A DNA stretch of 64,000 nucleotides. Source: Chamaecyparis obtusa. Its lineage: Eukaryota > Streptophyta > Pinopsida > Cupressales > Cupressaceae. The position numbers and the translations under genes are program-made. Below are positions 22,675-33,656 of this stretch, piece by piece. The stretch lies in contig BSBK01008408.1 in assembly GCA_027943335.1 (NCBI GenBank), positions 405,001 to 469,000 of the forward strand. Direction: 5' to 3'. Position 1 is the first letter of the stretch, and each line of letters starts with the position of its first letter. The notes below the pieces were generated by a model that saw only the letters and a list, made by a program, of their open reading frames with translations, was not told where the DNA came from and made no database searches.

Positions 22675-24360
22675 ATGCCAATCTGAATCATTACATGCAT
22701 TTTCAACACTTAAGGGTTCAATTTGTGAAAGTAAGCATACCTGTTCATTAGTTGTTGAACTTTTTGCTTTTGATCTTGTCATGAATTTACTGTTCTGATC
22801 TCCAATGATGTCTTCATCTAAATGATATCTAGATGTTAATTTAGGAACATTAGGTGTGACTCTCGCATATAAATTTTGTGATTCTTCTTCACTATTTTCA
22901 AGGTCATTGAATAATACATCAATGTTGTCAAACATTTCATCAACAACTGTTTCTCTAGTGGTAGGTATAGGTTCTTCTTCAATCATATGTTCATAATCAT
23001 GATATCTTTCTTGAATCATAAACTTCTCATCAATCTTAACATGAGAACTTTCAATGATCTTTTTCAATCTTAAATTAAAACATATATGAGCTTTTCTTTT
23101 AGTAGAGTAACCAAGAAAAATACCTTCATCACTTATTTCATCAAACTTGCCTATAGATTCATCTCTCTTGATGTAGCACTTGCTTTCAAAGATTCTAAAT
23201 TATTTGACTGTAGGTACATTCCAAAACCATAGCTCATAAGGTGTCTTGTTTTCACCTAGCCTCAATTGAATTCTATTGATAGTATAGACTGCAGTATTGA
23301 CCGCATCTCTCCAATAGGTATGTGTGACCTTTCATTTCATCATAATGGTGTGCATTATATCAAGTATGATCCTATTCCTTCTTTCTACAATTCCATTCTA
23401 TTGAGGGGTTCTAGGAGCACTTAGCTGTCTCTTTATCCCATGTTCTTTAGAATACTCATAAAATCTGTCAGAGGTGAATTCTCCTCCTCTATCTGATTTT
23501 AGACACTTTATCTTTAATCCAGAATCATTTTCAATTTTAGCTTTGAATATTTTAAACTTCTCAAATGCTTATGATTTATCTTTCAACAATGCATCCCACA
23601 TAATTCTAGAATAATAAACAAAAAACAAAACAAAGTACCTTTCACCATAGTATGATCTTCTTTGAGTTGGTCCACATAAGTCTATATGCATTTGATCCAA
23701 TTTGTTCTCTATCGAATTATGCTTGCTTCTGAATGAATTCCTCACATGCTTTCCCATCACACATTCCTTGCATATTGTATAAACTAGTTTTGCAATGCTA
23801 GGAAGGTCTCTTACTTCCTTTACATTGCTTATCTTTACTATGTTGTCAAAATTGATGTGACATAATATTTTGTGCCATAGCCAACTATCATCTACTTTTG
23901 CAACAAAACAACTTGCTTCAGGATTAAGATGAAAAAATTACCTTTAGTCTTTGAACCTGATGCAATCATTTTTCCTTCCTTATTATTGATGATGCACTTG
24001 TTGTCTTTGAATTCCAACTGATATCCTTTTTCAAGAAAATGTCCAACACTTAGTAGGTTATGCTGCAAACCATCAAAAAAAAGAACATCATCAGTGTTGT
24101 TCTTTCCATCCAAGGTGATATCTCCTCTACCTATGATACGTTGAGGATTATTTTCTCCAAATCTGACCATGCCACCTTTGTACCTATATAGATGTACAAA
24201 TTTATCCTTGTCTCTTGTCATGTGATGTGAGCAACCGTTGTCAATGATCCAGTCTATCCTGATGCGAGCTTGTGAAATCAGTGCTAACTCTTGTTCTTTC
24301 TTTTCATCTTCAAGGTCCATTTCAATGAACATTTTCTCCATGTCTTCAAGAGAAATTAAT
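22675..24360 (-). pseudogene. pol: CopA-2 protease, integrase and RT linker
   Basis: On the minus strand: protease at about 24290 reads WIIDNGCSHHMTRDKD, so the DSG is DNG (AGT to AAT type change), predicted inactive. Then IGRGDITLDGKNNTDDVLFF, the pre-integrase region, MMGKHVRNSFRSK, and the first catalytic Asp in MHIDLCGPTQ (23760-23569). Further integrase text (RGGEFTSDRFYEYSKEHG and the Glu region) is recognisable to about 23350. 23067-22675 is the linker to RT (MKKIIESSHVKIDEKFMIQE to NACNDSDWH). Multiple stops and frame changes. Confidence 0.87.
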
Positions 24361-25330
24361 CCAATTTCATCTTCTACTAGATCTTCATCTGATACTCCAT
24401 CTCTAGCATAGTAACATTCTTTTGTATACTTAGGCTTGTAGTTAGTTTTGAACTTCTTGACTCTTGTAGGACACTTAGATGCAAAGCGACCAATCTTATT
24501 ACATGAAAATCATTTGAATCATAACTGACCTTCATATTTTCCTTTTCCTTTCGTTTCTTTCTTAGCAATCAAAGCAATGAGATCATCTAGTTCTTTTTCT
24601 TCTTCATCATCATCAAAATTACTAGAAGTGTTCAAGGATTTCTTACCATGGACTGAGACTTTGAAGGTTGTTTCACTTTTAGGCTCTATCTTCAAACTTG
24701 ATATCTTGAACACTAAAATCTTACTAATTAAGGTCTCTCTTTTGAAGTCTTTTGAAAATTGCATAGTCTCATCTAGGATTTTTATCTTGCTCTCATATCC
24801 TGGTGTCAAATTAGTCATCAAATTATCCATTATGTCTTCTTCGAAAATCTCTCCACCATTGTTTCTGATTCCTGCAACTGCTTCATTAATCCTTTCATTG
24901 TAGCCTCTAATGTTCTCCTTAAGTGCATCTCCAATGTATTATACTTTTTCTTACATGTCTTTCTACACGCATTCTTGTCTTGGATGTCTCCTTCAAACAT
25001 GTCTTCTACATACTTCCATATCTTGTAGGCTTTATCAACTTTCTTGATCTCTAAAAACTCACTGTTAGACAAGACGCCAATAAGGGCTTCTATGGAAATA
25101 GTATTTTGAGTGAACATCTCCTTCTTCTTAAGAGTGGCATCTTCCTTTGAAAGATCTAATAAAGAAGGGATCTGAACTTATTTAGTAGCTACTCCAAAAA
25201 TCTCAAAAGCAATACACTACAAATGTGTCATCATTTTGTTCTTCCAGTCTAGATAGTTCTCTCTATCCAACTTAGGACATTTTTTTCTAAAGAATGCCAT
25301 CTGATCAACGTCAAGATGTTAAAATTTCTC
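24361..25330 (-). pseudogene. gag: CopA-2 gag
   Basis: Minus-strand gag of the CopA family. Pieces: 25117-24830 (QNTISIEALIGVLSNSEF, then KKVDKAYKIWKYVEDMFEGD) and 24830-24519 (MTNLTPGYESKIKILDETMQ, acidic DDDEEEKELDD). The zinc knuckle near 24480-24520 is broken: the first Cys codon is TGA and the His is Arg. Start sequence near 25300 is decayed. Non-functional. Confidence 0.85.
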
Positions 25331-25343
25331 ACTGAGGCACTTG

Positions 25344-25356
25344 GCTCTAATACCAA
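25344..25356 (-). other. CopA-2 primer-binding site
   Basis: The minus strand reads TTGGTATTAGAGC, the initiator Met-tRNA primer site with one C-to-T change, immediately after the 5' LTR. Confidence 0.88.
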
Positions 25357-25357
25357 T

Positions 25358-26661
25358 TGTTAGGAATACTCCCAAGAGATAACTAAGAGGGAGGGGGTGA
25401 ATTAGTTATCTACAAGATTCAACTATTTATCCAATTAATTATAGAAGAATATTAAGCACAAATATAGTATAAGAGCACTTAACACAACACCACAATTTTG
25501 GTTACGGGGAAACCCAAATAGGTAAAAACCTCGATGGGAATTAGCACCCACTATAAACTACACTAGAGTATTATGATTTGTGTTAGAAGATCTTACAACC
25601 CTATTAGGAGTTGATCTTTACAATGCATTAAGTATAGTGACCTAGTCAAGGGTCAGACCCTATTAGGAGTCTTTTATAATTAACCCTATTAGGGGTGAGG
25701 ACACACTATCATGGAGAACACTGCTCAAATGGGTGAATGCTACAACCTTCTATTTAAAAAATACATAGTATATCTAGATCTTTGGTGAACTACAAGTAGA
25801 CCTACTATCTTGATCAATTCCAATGAATAGCATACACTTTCTACATTGTCACATAGACCTTCTACTGATGGCTCAATACTTTGCACCTTCTGCTTTGCAC
25901 TTATCTTTCAACTATTTGCCATACTTAGTGATCACAAGTTGACCAACTATAAGTATCTTTCTCCAAATGATATAATCAAGTCACCCTATTAGAAATTCCT
26001 TGAAATCATATTAGACAAAAAATATAAAACTCTAATAACATCTGAGTCAGCTATACTAAGCACGCAACACAAATTAGGACCGCACAACTCCATATGAGTA
26101 GATGCGTCACCTCACACTATCGGGTCCACCAAATTAATTGATACTTTATTCTCATGTTGAATTATGTCATGCACTCTTAACCAAACATTCTTAACTCTTC
26201 TCTAAACACTAATCCAAGCATGCATATCTAGATGATAGACGCAACTACTACAACAACAAAAACAATGTTAGCTCCATCTGATTAACTCAGGAAACTATAA
26301 CTGTCAACTGGAAACATCACAACTCAACTTGAATGACACAAATCACTATCTATCCATGAACATAGCTTCACTAACATGTATAAAACATAAATATAAATGT
26401 GCAAGGCTCTATTACAAAAATACTACAAATCACATACAGAACTCTTCCTGGGACCTGTCAGGAACACTCACTGATAAAAACAATAGTATTACTATCTTCA
26501 CTCATAATAAGCCTCTGCGTCTATGATATCATGCTGGTAACATATCTAGGAACCATATAGTCAAGGCTCTCTCCATCATGCTTCCATGCACATTGCTTAC
26601 CATATGTTGTTATCAATGACAAACATACAGTCAGCACTGGCTTGCTGGAAAATCTCCAGCA
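25358..26661 (-). repeat. CopA-2 5' LTR
   Basis: Plus-strand ends TGTTAGGAATAC and AATCTCCAGCA. It aligns over its full length with the CopA-1 LTRs (reverse complement) and with CopA-3 46309-47618. A G-rich tract near 25391 is the family's C-run. Confidence 0.92.
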
Positions 26662-26949
26662 CTTTCCATATCAACAAATCACTAATATGGATATGTCATC
26701 AAGATCTAAAGACATTATGGTAGACCCTACTGATTTGGGTGTTCTAAGACTACAATTAGTAGAGGAAGATGCAATCAACAAGAGGTTACAAAAAGAGAGA
26801 GAAACTAAGGCTATCAATGCATTAATAGAGAGAGAATATTTGCTTAGAAAGATTAATGAATTAAAGGAAAGAAACAAGATATTTTCTTCTACTCCTAAAT
26901 CTTTACAACCTAATAGCTTTAGTGACCTTGCTTCCCTAAGCACTGAGAA
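26662..26949 (+). pseudogene. Fragment of an unrecognised coiled-coil ORF
   Basis: Between the CopA-2 LTR and the Gyp-2 LTR lie 288 bases that stay open in one frame: from MDMSSRSKDIMVDP (ATG at 26686) through a Lys/Glu/Arg-rich, probably coiled-coil stretch (EREYLLRKINELKERNK) to the Gyp-2 LTR start. The openness and residue pattern suggest a coding fragment, perhaps of the element into which Gyp-2 and CopA-2 inserted. I do not recognise the family, and both ends are cut by LTRs. Confidence 0.45.
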
Positions 26950-27919
26950 TGATGCAGAGGTATCCAAGGATAAGGCAGGGCATTCTGTGTCCTTAGTGGA
27001 ACTGCATGGAGTGTTTGTGTTTTGGCTGGTGTTACTCGGTTGTAGCCTTGACCGATGATCTTGGTCATTGATGGAAGCTTGATCACTGAAGGAACTCGAT
27101 AGTCTTTGGTGCTCGATGAAATTATTGCTTGGTCATGCCTGCGGTGCTCAATAAACACTAGTACTCGACGATGCCTAGCGTGCTTGGTAATTTTAATTTC
27201 ACTTGGTAGTTCTAACTTACCAACTAGAGTTATGTGTGATTTGTTGAGCCGACTTGGTGAATTAATTGTTGGTAGCCATTATCTTGGGCTAACATGTAGA
27301 ATTAAATGTTTGTATACATTTGTCAGCCGACTTGTATGGCATTTAATTTTTTTGGGGGGGGAGTTAAGGGTTTCATCCAGCTGACTTGTGGATGATGATT
27401 AGTATTTAAGGAATTCTTGGGTAGATGTTTAGGGATATTTTCTAGGAAGATCAAGAAGAGGAGAGAGGTTTGTGATTTGGAAGACTTAGTGAGTTAGATC
27501 TAAGGTTTTGATAGCTGAAGTTGGCAAAGTTGTGGAAAAGATCTTACATGATCTTGCAGATCAAATTGTTATCTAATAATTTTTTTTAGTAGAGCTAGGG
27601 GTTTACATACTTGGGAATAAGGAGATTTCTTGGAGGCTTGCAAGCTCAAGTTTAGATCTACCTTAGGGTTTGCATCAGCTTCTGATTGTCTTTAGAGTTG
27701 AACTAGCTAAGATTGTATTGGATCTGGTTGTGGATCTTGCATAATTATTTCATTTTGTAATTGGCCCTAACCCGGAAGGCCTTATAGTCAGTCATGTTAA
27801 TGAAAATTACTTGAAACATTTATGGTGCTATCTATTGTGTTGAGTATTCCACTGTGTAATTTAGTTGGTTGCAAGGGTTGGACTTTCCTTCATTGGATCC
27901 ACCATCCTTGACTGCATTA
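26950..27919 (+). repeat. Gyp-2 5' LTR
   Basis: It starts TGATGCAGAGG and ends CTGCATTA, the same TGATG/CATCA terminal signature as Gyp-1. It carries a T7-G8 run at 27347-27361. The first 120 bases match 29914-30034. Confidence 0.85.
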
Positions 27920-27921
27920 GG

Positions 27922-27931
27922 TGGTATCAGA
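27922..27931 (+). other. Gyp-2 primer-binding site
   Basis: TGGTATCAGA two bases after the LTR, matching the first ten bases of the initiator Met-tRNA primer site. Confidence 0.8.
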
Positions 27932-28193
27932 ATAAAGGTTTGTTCCTGTTGGAGTGAAGGTTTGATCTTGTTGAAGCGGAATCTTGACCTAGCAAGGCTA
28001 ATGTTGTGAAGTTGACCTTATTAGACTAGAGATTGTGCACAATCTCAATTGCAGATCTAAAGTACTAAACTTGTGAAATTGTGCCCTAGTTGTTTACCAG
28101 ATTGCAAGTTGAGATATGACTTGTTGCAACTTGGAAATTTTCACAAGGTGGTCGATGAGGGTTTGTTGCAGAGGGTTTCTCTTATCTTTAAGG

Positions 28194-29180
28194 ATGCCTC
28201 TAAGAAGATTGGACCCTAGAGTTATTTCAAATCTTTGTGATACTATTGAATCCTAGATCACTAAGAAGGTGAAATCAGATTTTAGATCTGAGATGGAATT
28301 GATGAAGAATGATATGGTTGTCGAGATCATAAGAATTATTGCTGGTATAGCTCAAAATTTTCATCCTAAGGATGGCTATGAAGAAGCTCCTGAAGAATTT
28401 GAAACTGGTGGATCTAGTGGTGATGACTAGAGGAATAGATCTAGTCAAGACAAAACTACTTGGTTGCCTTGATCATCTTCTCAGTTTAGTAATTATCAAA
28501 TCGAAGTTTCTACTTTCTCTGGTACTTTGAAGCCTGACAATATGATTGATTGGCTTGGTGAACTTGAAGATTTATTTGAGCAGGAAGAAATTCAAGATCT
28601 ACTTCAGGTGAGATTAGCATAGACAAAGTTGAAGTCGGAAGGAACTACAGAGAGACTGAGAAGATGAAGGTGAAACAAAGATCAATTAGTGGAGATTGAT
28701 GGTGACTAAATTGAAAGCTAAGTTCATATCACTTGACTATGAGCTTAACTTGTTTAAGAAGTTGTAGAATCTAAAATAGAAGGATTTGTCTATTGAAGAT
28801 TATACCGAGGAGTTCTACAAACTTAATATACAATCTTGATATTGAGAGCTTGGTAAGGAAAAGGTAGCTCAATATGTGAATGGTATGAGATTCAATATTC
28901 AGGATGAGCTTGGTATGTTGAAGATTGATTCCATTGAAGATGCTTATCAATATGCTCTAAAGGTAGAAGATAAGTTGAAAAGGAAAGAAGCTTGTAACTC
29001 CTAAGGGAAAGAGAAGATTGATCACTCGGTGAAGGAGAAACCGACTGATGCAAAAGATGAATAGAAACCTATGGAACCAAGGAAGAAGAAAGGTAGAGTT
29101 ATCTTTAAGGGTATTTTCTATAACTATGGGGAGAAAGGACACCATTCTTTTGAATGCACATAGAAGAAGGTTGGCTAATG
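28194..29180 (+). pseudogene. gag: Gyp-2 gag
   Basis: Start ATG at 28194 (MPLRRLDPRVISNLCDTIES), similar in style to the Gyp-1 start. Retrotrans_gag text: STFSGTLKPDNMIDWLGELE, DYTEEFYKLNIQ, VAQYVNGMRFNIQDELGM and EDAYQYALKVEDKLKRKE. The zinc knuckle at 29116-29160 reads FYNYGEKGHHSFEC: the first two Cys codons are TAT, fitting two G-to-A changes of TGT. Many TAG/TAA stops. The 260 bases between the primer site and the ATG are an untranslated leader. Confidence 0.85.
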
Positions 29181-29309
29181 AACTATTGTGATGAATGAGA
29201 ACATTCAGAATGAACCTAAATTAGAGAACTTGCTACTTCGGTGAACATTGCTTGGTACAAAGGATGAACCTTATTAGAGGAGTAACTTGTTTAGGACCTA
29301 ATGCAAGAC

Positions 29310-29700
29310 TGAAGGTAAACTCTATGATGTTATTATTGATAGTGGTAGTACTGATAACCTTATTGCTAAGGACTTGGTTTAGAAACTTGGTTTGAGTAGA
29401 ATGAAGCATCCTTGTCCTTATAGGCTTGGTTGGTTACAAGATGTTCATGCTTTGGAAGTTAGAGAACAATTCTTCATTGATGTTTAGATTGTCCATTACA
29501 AGGATCTTGTGCTTTGTGATATTGTGAAGATGAATAGTTGTGATATATTTCTTGGTAGACCTTGGCAATATGATTGCAAATCTATTTATAACTATGTAAG
29601 AAATGTGTTTACTGTTGAGAAGAATGACAGGAAGTTTTCACTGATGCCTTTCATGGATACAACACTTGGTAGAAAAAGACTGAGTATTGGTAGCTGATTT
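29310..29700 (+). pseudogene. pol: Gyp-2 aspartic protease
   Basis: Reads VIIDSGSTDNLIAKDLV with DSG intact, then CDIVKMNSCDIFLGRPWQYD, a standard second protease signature, and the terminal segment FTVEKNDRKFSLMPF. It is open from 29509 to 29697 and broken by stops upstream. The normal polyprotein would continue into RT; here an unrelated-looking 60-codon tail (29707-29889) leads to the 3' LTR. Confidence 0.85.
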
Positions 29701-29913
29701 AAGATTATGGATCCTGAGAAAATGAATGATCAGTATGAAGAACTGACGTATACATTTCCAAGAAAAGATTTGAAGAGACAGAGGAAACTAAAGTGGAAGA
29801 CTTTGCAAGAAGAAAAGGTGGAGGACTTGTATGTGAAGAACCTGTTCAAGATTTATGTGTTGAATCCTAAAAGATGTTCTCACATATGAACATCTTTTGG
29901 AACCTAATATTTT

Positions 29914-30034
29914 TGATACAAGGGCATCCAAGGATAAGGTAGGGCATTCTACGTCCTCGGTGGAATTGCATGGAGTGTTTGTGTTTTGGCCGGTGTTACT
30001 TGGTTCCAGCCTTGACTGATGGTCTCGGTCATTG
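29914..30034 (+). repeat. Gyp-2 3' LTR (first ~120 bases)
   Basis: TGATACAAGGGCATCCAAGG onward aligns with 26950-27070. It stops near 30034, where sequence switches to the interior of a CopA LTR in minus orientation. Both LTRs are broken at this point, so it is a rearrangement join, not a clean insertion. Confidence 0.8.
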
Positions 30035-30555
30035 AAACTTTTTTTGTAAGATGAATTAACTCATGCATTCTTAACCAAACATTAGTAACTCTTCTCTAAG
30101 CTTAAATAAAATGGCACATACCCTAAAGATAGGCCCAAATCAATAACCAATAAAATCTCTGTTAGCTCTTCTAAACAAACACAAGAAACTACTCCTAGCC
30201 AATAGTGACTGCATAACTTCACTTCTACTCATCAAAAGACTATGCATCAATAACTAAAACATCACTAACATGTCTTCAACATATATCCCAGTGCACAAGG
30301 CTCCATGATAACTATATGGACAACCATACATAGAACACTATCTATTACTCTATCAATAACACTGCTGACAACAACTGCTATATAGCTGTCTCTACCAACA
30401 GTTAACCTCTGCGCCCATGATATCATGCTGATATCATGTCCATGCTATATATACTAAAATCTTACTTCATAAGACTTCCACACATGCTACTTTCCATATG
30501 TTGTCATCAATGACAAACATACAGTCAATACTGACCTACTAGAAAATCTCCAACA
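30035..30555 (-). repeat. CopA-3 3' LTR, partial
   Basis: On the minus strand it starts TGTTGGAGATTTTC at 30555, directly after the polypurine tract, and matches about 520 bases of 47098-47618. It is broken at about 30035 against Gyp-2. Confidence 0.88.
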
Positions 30556-30924
30556 ATCTCCCCCTTTGGCATTGATGGCAACATGTGGAATGAAAAACCA
30601 CCACCAACCCAAATGAACATTTCTTTTATAAAATTCTCCATTTTCTCTTCAAAACTCCCCCAAAGATGAATCCTCCAACTACTGCAATATTTTCTAATAT
30701 TATCCATTTCCTCAACTATACTACTATAATAACTAAATGCCGCTCCCCCTTAGTATTTTAATTTTCTTTTCACTTATGTTTTTCATGACTCTTTATATTA
30801 CTCCCCCTTTGACATCAATGGAAAAGGGTGCCATTCATTTTAAGAACTGGTACTACTCTTGAGGTAGAGTAGTCAACCTTCCACTAGTCCCTGAGGAATG
30901 ATGTCTTTCCTTCTTTTCTTCTTA
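30556..30924 (-). other. CopA-3 3' trailer and polypurine tracts
   Basis: The polypurine tract next to the LTR is the complement of ATCTCCCCCTTTGG (30556-30569). Extra runs are at about 30745 (CTCCCCCTT) and 30802 (CTCCCCCTTTGAC). Non-coding. Confidence 0.75.
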
Positions 30925-32457
30925 GCAGAATTAGGGAAGGGAATAACTCCCAACTTCTCCCGAGGATACTCAAAAGTATCCTTAGGAAAGGGCTTTGTGA
31001 ATATATCTTCCAACTAATCTTTAGTACTCACATAGTCCAACTTGACTTCTTTCTCTACCACTTTCTCTCTTAGGAAGTGATACTTTATCTCAATGTGCTT
31101 TGTCTTTGCATGCATCATAGGGTTCTTTGACATATTGATAGTGCTAGTGTTATCATAGTGAATAACAATAGGATGATCAATCTGAATTTAAAATCCTTTA
31201 TCATCTGCTTGATCCAAAAAATTGTAGAACAATTCAAGGCTACTGCAACATACTCCACTTCTACTTTTGACTAAGAAATACAATTTTGTTTCTTGCTTGT
31301 CCAAGTGACAAGTCTATCACCAAGAAACACTACTCCACTTGATGTACTCTTTCTATCATCAACACATCCTTCCCAATATGCATTAGTGTACACATGACGC
31401 TCAACATTTTCTAAATTAGGATACCATAGACCATAATCTATAGTGCCCTACAAGTATCTAAGTATTCTCTTTACCACCATGAGGTGACTTTGTTTAGGCT
31501 CTACTAAAAATTTCCAACTATGCCAACTGCATTGGAAATATCAGGTCTAGTATGCGTAAGATATATCAGTTTACCAATCATAGACTTATAGAATGTTATA
31601 TCTACTACTAGTGAGTCATCTTCTTTTGTAATCTTTCATCTAGTGATCATAGGGATTCCTACTAGCTTGCAATCATCCATCTTCAATTTCTTCAGTATAT
31701 CTTTCACATATTTTGACTGATTAATGAAAATTCCTTTTTCTCTCTACTGCACATTTAGTCCCAAAAAGTACTTGATAGGACCAATCATACTCATCTGAAA
31801 CTCATTTTGCATTTCTTTGGCAAATTTTTCATTGAGTTTATCATTACCTCCAAAGAAAATGTCATCAACAAATATAGCCACAAGTAGTAAACCTTCAGAT
31901 GTCTCTCTAATGAATAGATTACAATGTGCTACTCCTTTCTTGAATCCAATCTTTGTTAATTATCCATCTAGTCTCTCATACCATTCTCTAGGGGCTTGCT
32001 TAAGTCCATAGAGGGCCTTCTTCAATCTGCATACCATATCAGTTCTATCTGATAAGGTGAATCCTTCTGGCTACTCAATGTATACTTCTTCATTTAAGTC
32101 TCCATTTAGGAATGTTGACTTGACATCCATCTGATAAGCTTTAAAGTTTTTGACTATAGCATAGGATAGAAACAACTTAATAGCTTCTAATCTGCTCACA
32201 TGTGCAAATGTTTTTGAATAATCAATGCCTTCTCTTTGTGCATATCCCTTACATACTAATCTTGCTTTATTTCTTACTACTGTACCATCTTCATTCATCT
32301 TGTTTTAGAATATCCAATTTGTTCCAATCACATTTTTATCACTAGGTCTTGGGACTAGTTCCCAAGTGTCATTCTTAATAATCTAAGCAAGTTCTTCTTT
32401 CATAGCATCATGCCAATTTGAATCATTACAAGCATCTTCAACACTTAAAGGTTCAAT
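30925..32457 (-). pseudogene. pol: CopA-3 reverse transcriptase and RNase H
   Basis: On the minus strand the best open piece, 32298-32071, reads [20 protein letters not shown] through [20 protein letters not shown]. Further down: [17 protein letters not shown], the catalytic box FVDD (complement of 31861-31872), connection segments and RNase H (YWEGCVDDRK, WTSKKQNCIS, then out-of-frame KHIEIKYHFLRE and FTKPFPKDTF). Numerous stops and frame changes, especially in RNase H, which has no long open frame but aligns at the DNA level with 9169-9596. Confidence 0.87.
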
Positions 32458-33391
32458 CTAAGATAGTAAACATATCCCTTCACTGCTAGTTGAGTTATTT
32501 TCTTGTGATCTTGTTAAGACTTTGCCGCTCTGATCGACAATGATGTCTTCCTTGGAATGATTTCTTGATATAAACTTTGGAACTTTAGGTGATGCTGACT
32601 CATCAGCCTTAGGAATATTTTCTTCACTTGTCTTGGGGTCATTGAATAACACATCAATACTATCGAACATTTCCTCAATAACTGTCTCACTAGTAGAGGG
32701 TCTAGGTTCTTCTTCAATCATGGGTGAGTAGTCATGATATATTTCTTGAATCATAAACTTTTCATCAATCTTTACATTTTCACTTTCAATGATCTTTTTC
32801 AATCTTAAATTGAATCATCTATATGCTTTACTTTTATTAGAGTAACCAAGAAAAATACCTTCATCACTTCTTGCATCAAACTTGCCTATTGCTTCATCCG
32901 TCTTGATGTAGCACTTGCTTCCAAAGATTCTGAAGTATTTTATTGTGGGAACATTACCAAACCATAGCTCATAAGGTGTTTTTTCAGTGCTTGGCCTCAA
33001 TTGAATTCTATTGATGGTATAGACTGTTGTATTGACCACATCTCTCGAATAGGTGTGTGCAAATTTTCCTTCTATCATAATGGTGTGTGTTGTATCAAGA
33101 ATGATCATATTCATTCTCTCTACAATTTCATTTTTCTAAGGGGTTCTAGGTGCACTTAACTCTCTTTATACCATGTTCTTTGTAGTACTCATAGAATCTG
33201 TCAAAGGTGAAGTTTTCTCCTCTATCTAATCTCAAACATTTTATCTTTAGTCTAGATTCATTCTCAACCTTAGCTTTGAATATTTTGTATTTTTCAAATG
33301 CTTCTAACTTATCTTTCAAGAACACAACCCCCATCATCCTAGTATAATCATTAAAAAATAAAAATTAAATACCTTTCACCATAGTATGATC
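32458..33391 (-). pseudogene. pol: CopA-3 integrase C-terminal half and linker
   Basis: From the NonA-1 junction downward: MMGVVFLKDKLEAFEKYKIF, then CLRLDRGENFTFDRFYEYYK with the second catalytic Asp kept, a short frame change, then IVERMNMIILDTTHTIM with the Glu kept (33114 region), YELWFGNVPTIKYFRIFGSK and IFLGYSNKSKAYR. The linker (32802-32458) runs MKKIIESENVKIDEKFMIQE to the RT. The upstream half is at 44608. Confidence 0.88.
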
Positions 33392-33656
33392 TGTTAGAAA
33401 TGGGAACACTGAGAGAGGGGGGGGTGAATCAGTGTTCACTTTATTTTAACTTTTTACTTTAATCTAAATACTGAATTATAAATGCTTAAGTACTGAATTA
33501 AACATTCACATAAACATGAAACATGAAATCAACACATGACACCAATATGGTTATGGGGAAATCCAAATAGGTAAAAAACCTAGTGGGACTTGATACCCAC
33601 TAATAATTTGAACTAGTATTTTGTGATCCTTGTTAGAAGATCCTTTACCTTGTTAG
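33392..33656 (-). repeat. NonA-1 3' LTR, outer part
   Basis: Plus-strand start TGTTAGAAATGGG; it matches 43493-43757. It is interrupted by Ins-1 after CCTTGTTAG; the remainder continues at 35305. Confidence 0.92.

Larger units (their letters stand above)
8575..26661 (-). mobile_element. CopA-2: nested, split copia element
   Basis: Minus-strand member of the CopA family. Its own parts are 8575-9596 (truncated 3' LTR, trailer, RNase H), 15892-16801 (RT), 22675-26661 (RT linker, integrase, protease, gag, primer site, complete 5' LTR). It is split by Gyp-1 (9597-15891) and CopC-1 (16802-22674). About 155 bases of its RT, judged against CopA-3, are missing at the CopC-1 right junction. No target duplication can be read because the left LTR is broken at 8575. 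Confidence 0.9.
26950..30034 (+). mobile_element. Gyp-2: gypsy derivative with gag-protease only
   Basis: LTR (TGATGC...GCATTA), a tRNA-Met-like primer site, gag, protease, then a tail of about 200 bases and the start of a 3' LTR. RT, RNase H and integrase are absent: only about 2 kb separates the LTRs, against 4.6 kb in Gyp-1. The 3' LTR is cut after about 120 bases, where CopA-3 LTR sequence begins mid-LTR. The five bases before the element are GAGAA; no partner is available. It resembles non-autonomous TR-GAG-type gypsy derivatives; that assignment is inference. An internal deletion of a once full element is the alternative. Confidence 0.82.

Noticed and set aside
22621..22680. C-terminal end of the open frame reading into the CopC-1 LTR
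   Set aside because: Artefact of the CopC-1/CopA-2 deletion junction; the real CopA-2 reading stops near NACNDSDWH.
27347..27361. T7-G8 run in the Gyp-2 LTR as a functional polypurine tract
   Set aside because: It sits inside the 5' LTR, not next to an LTR start, so it cannot prime plus-strand synthesis.
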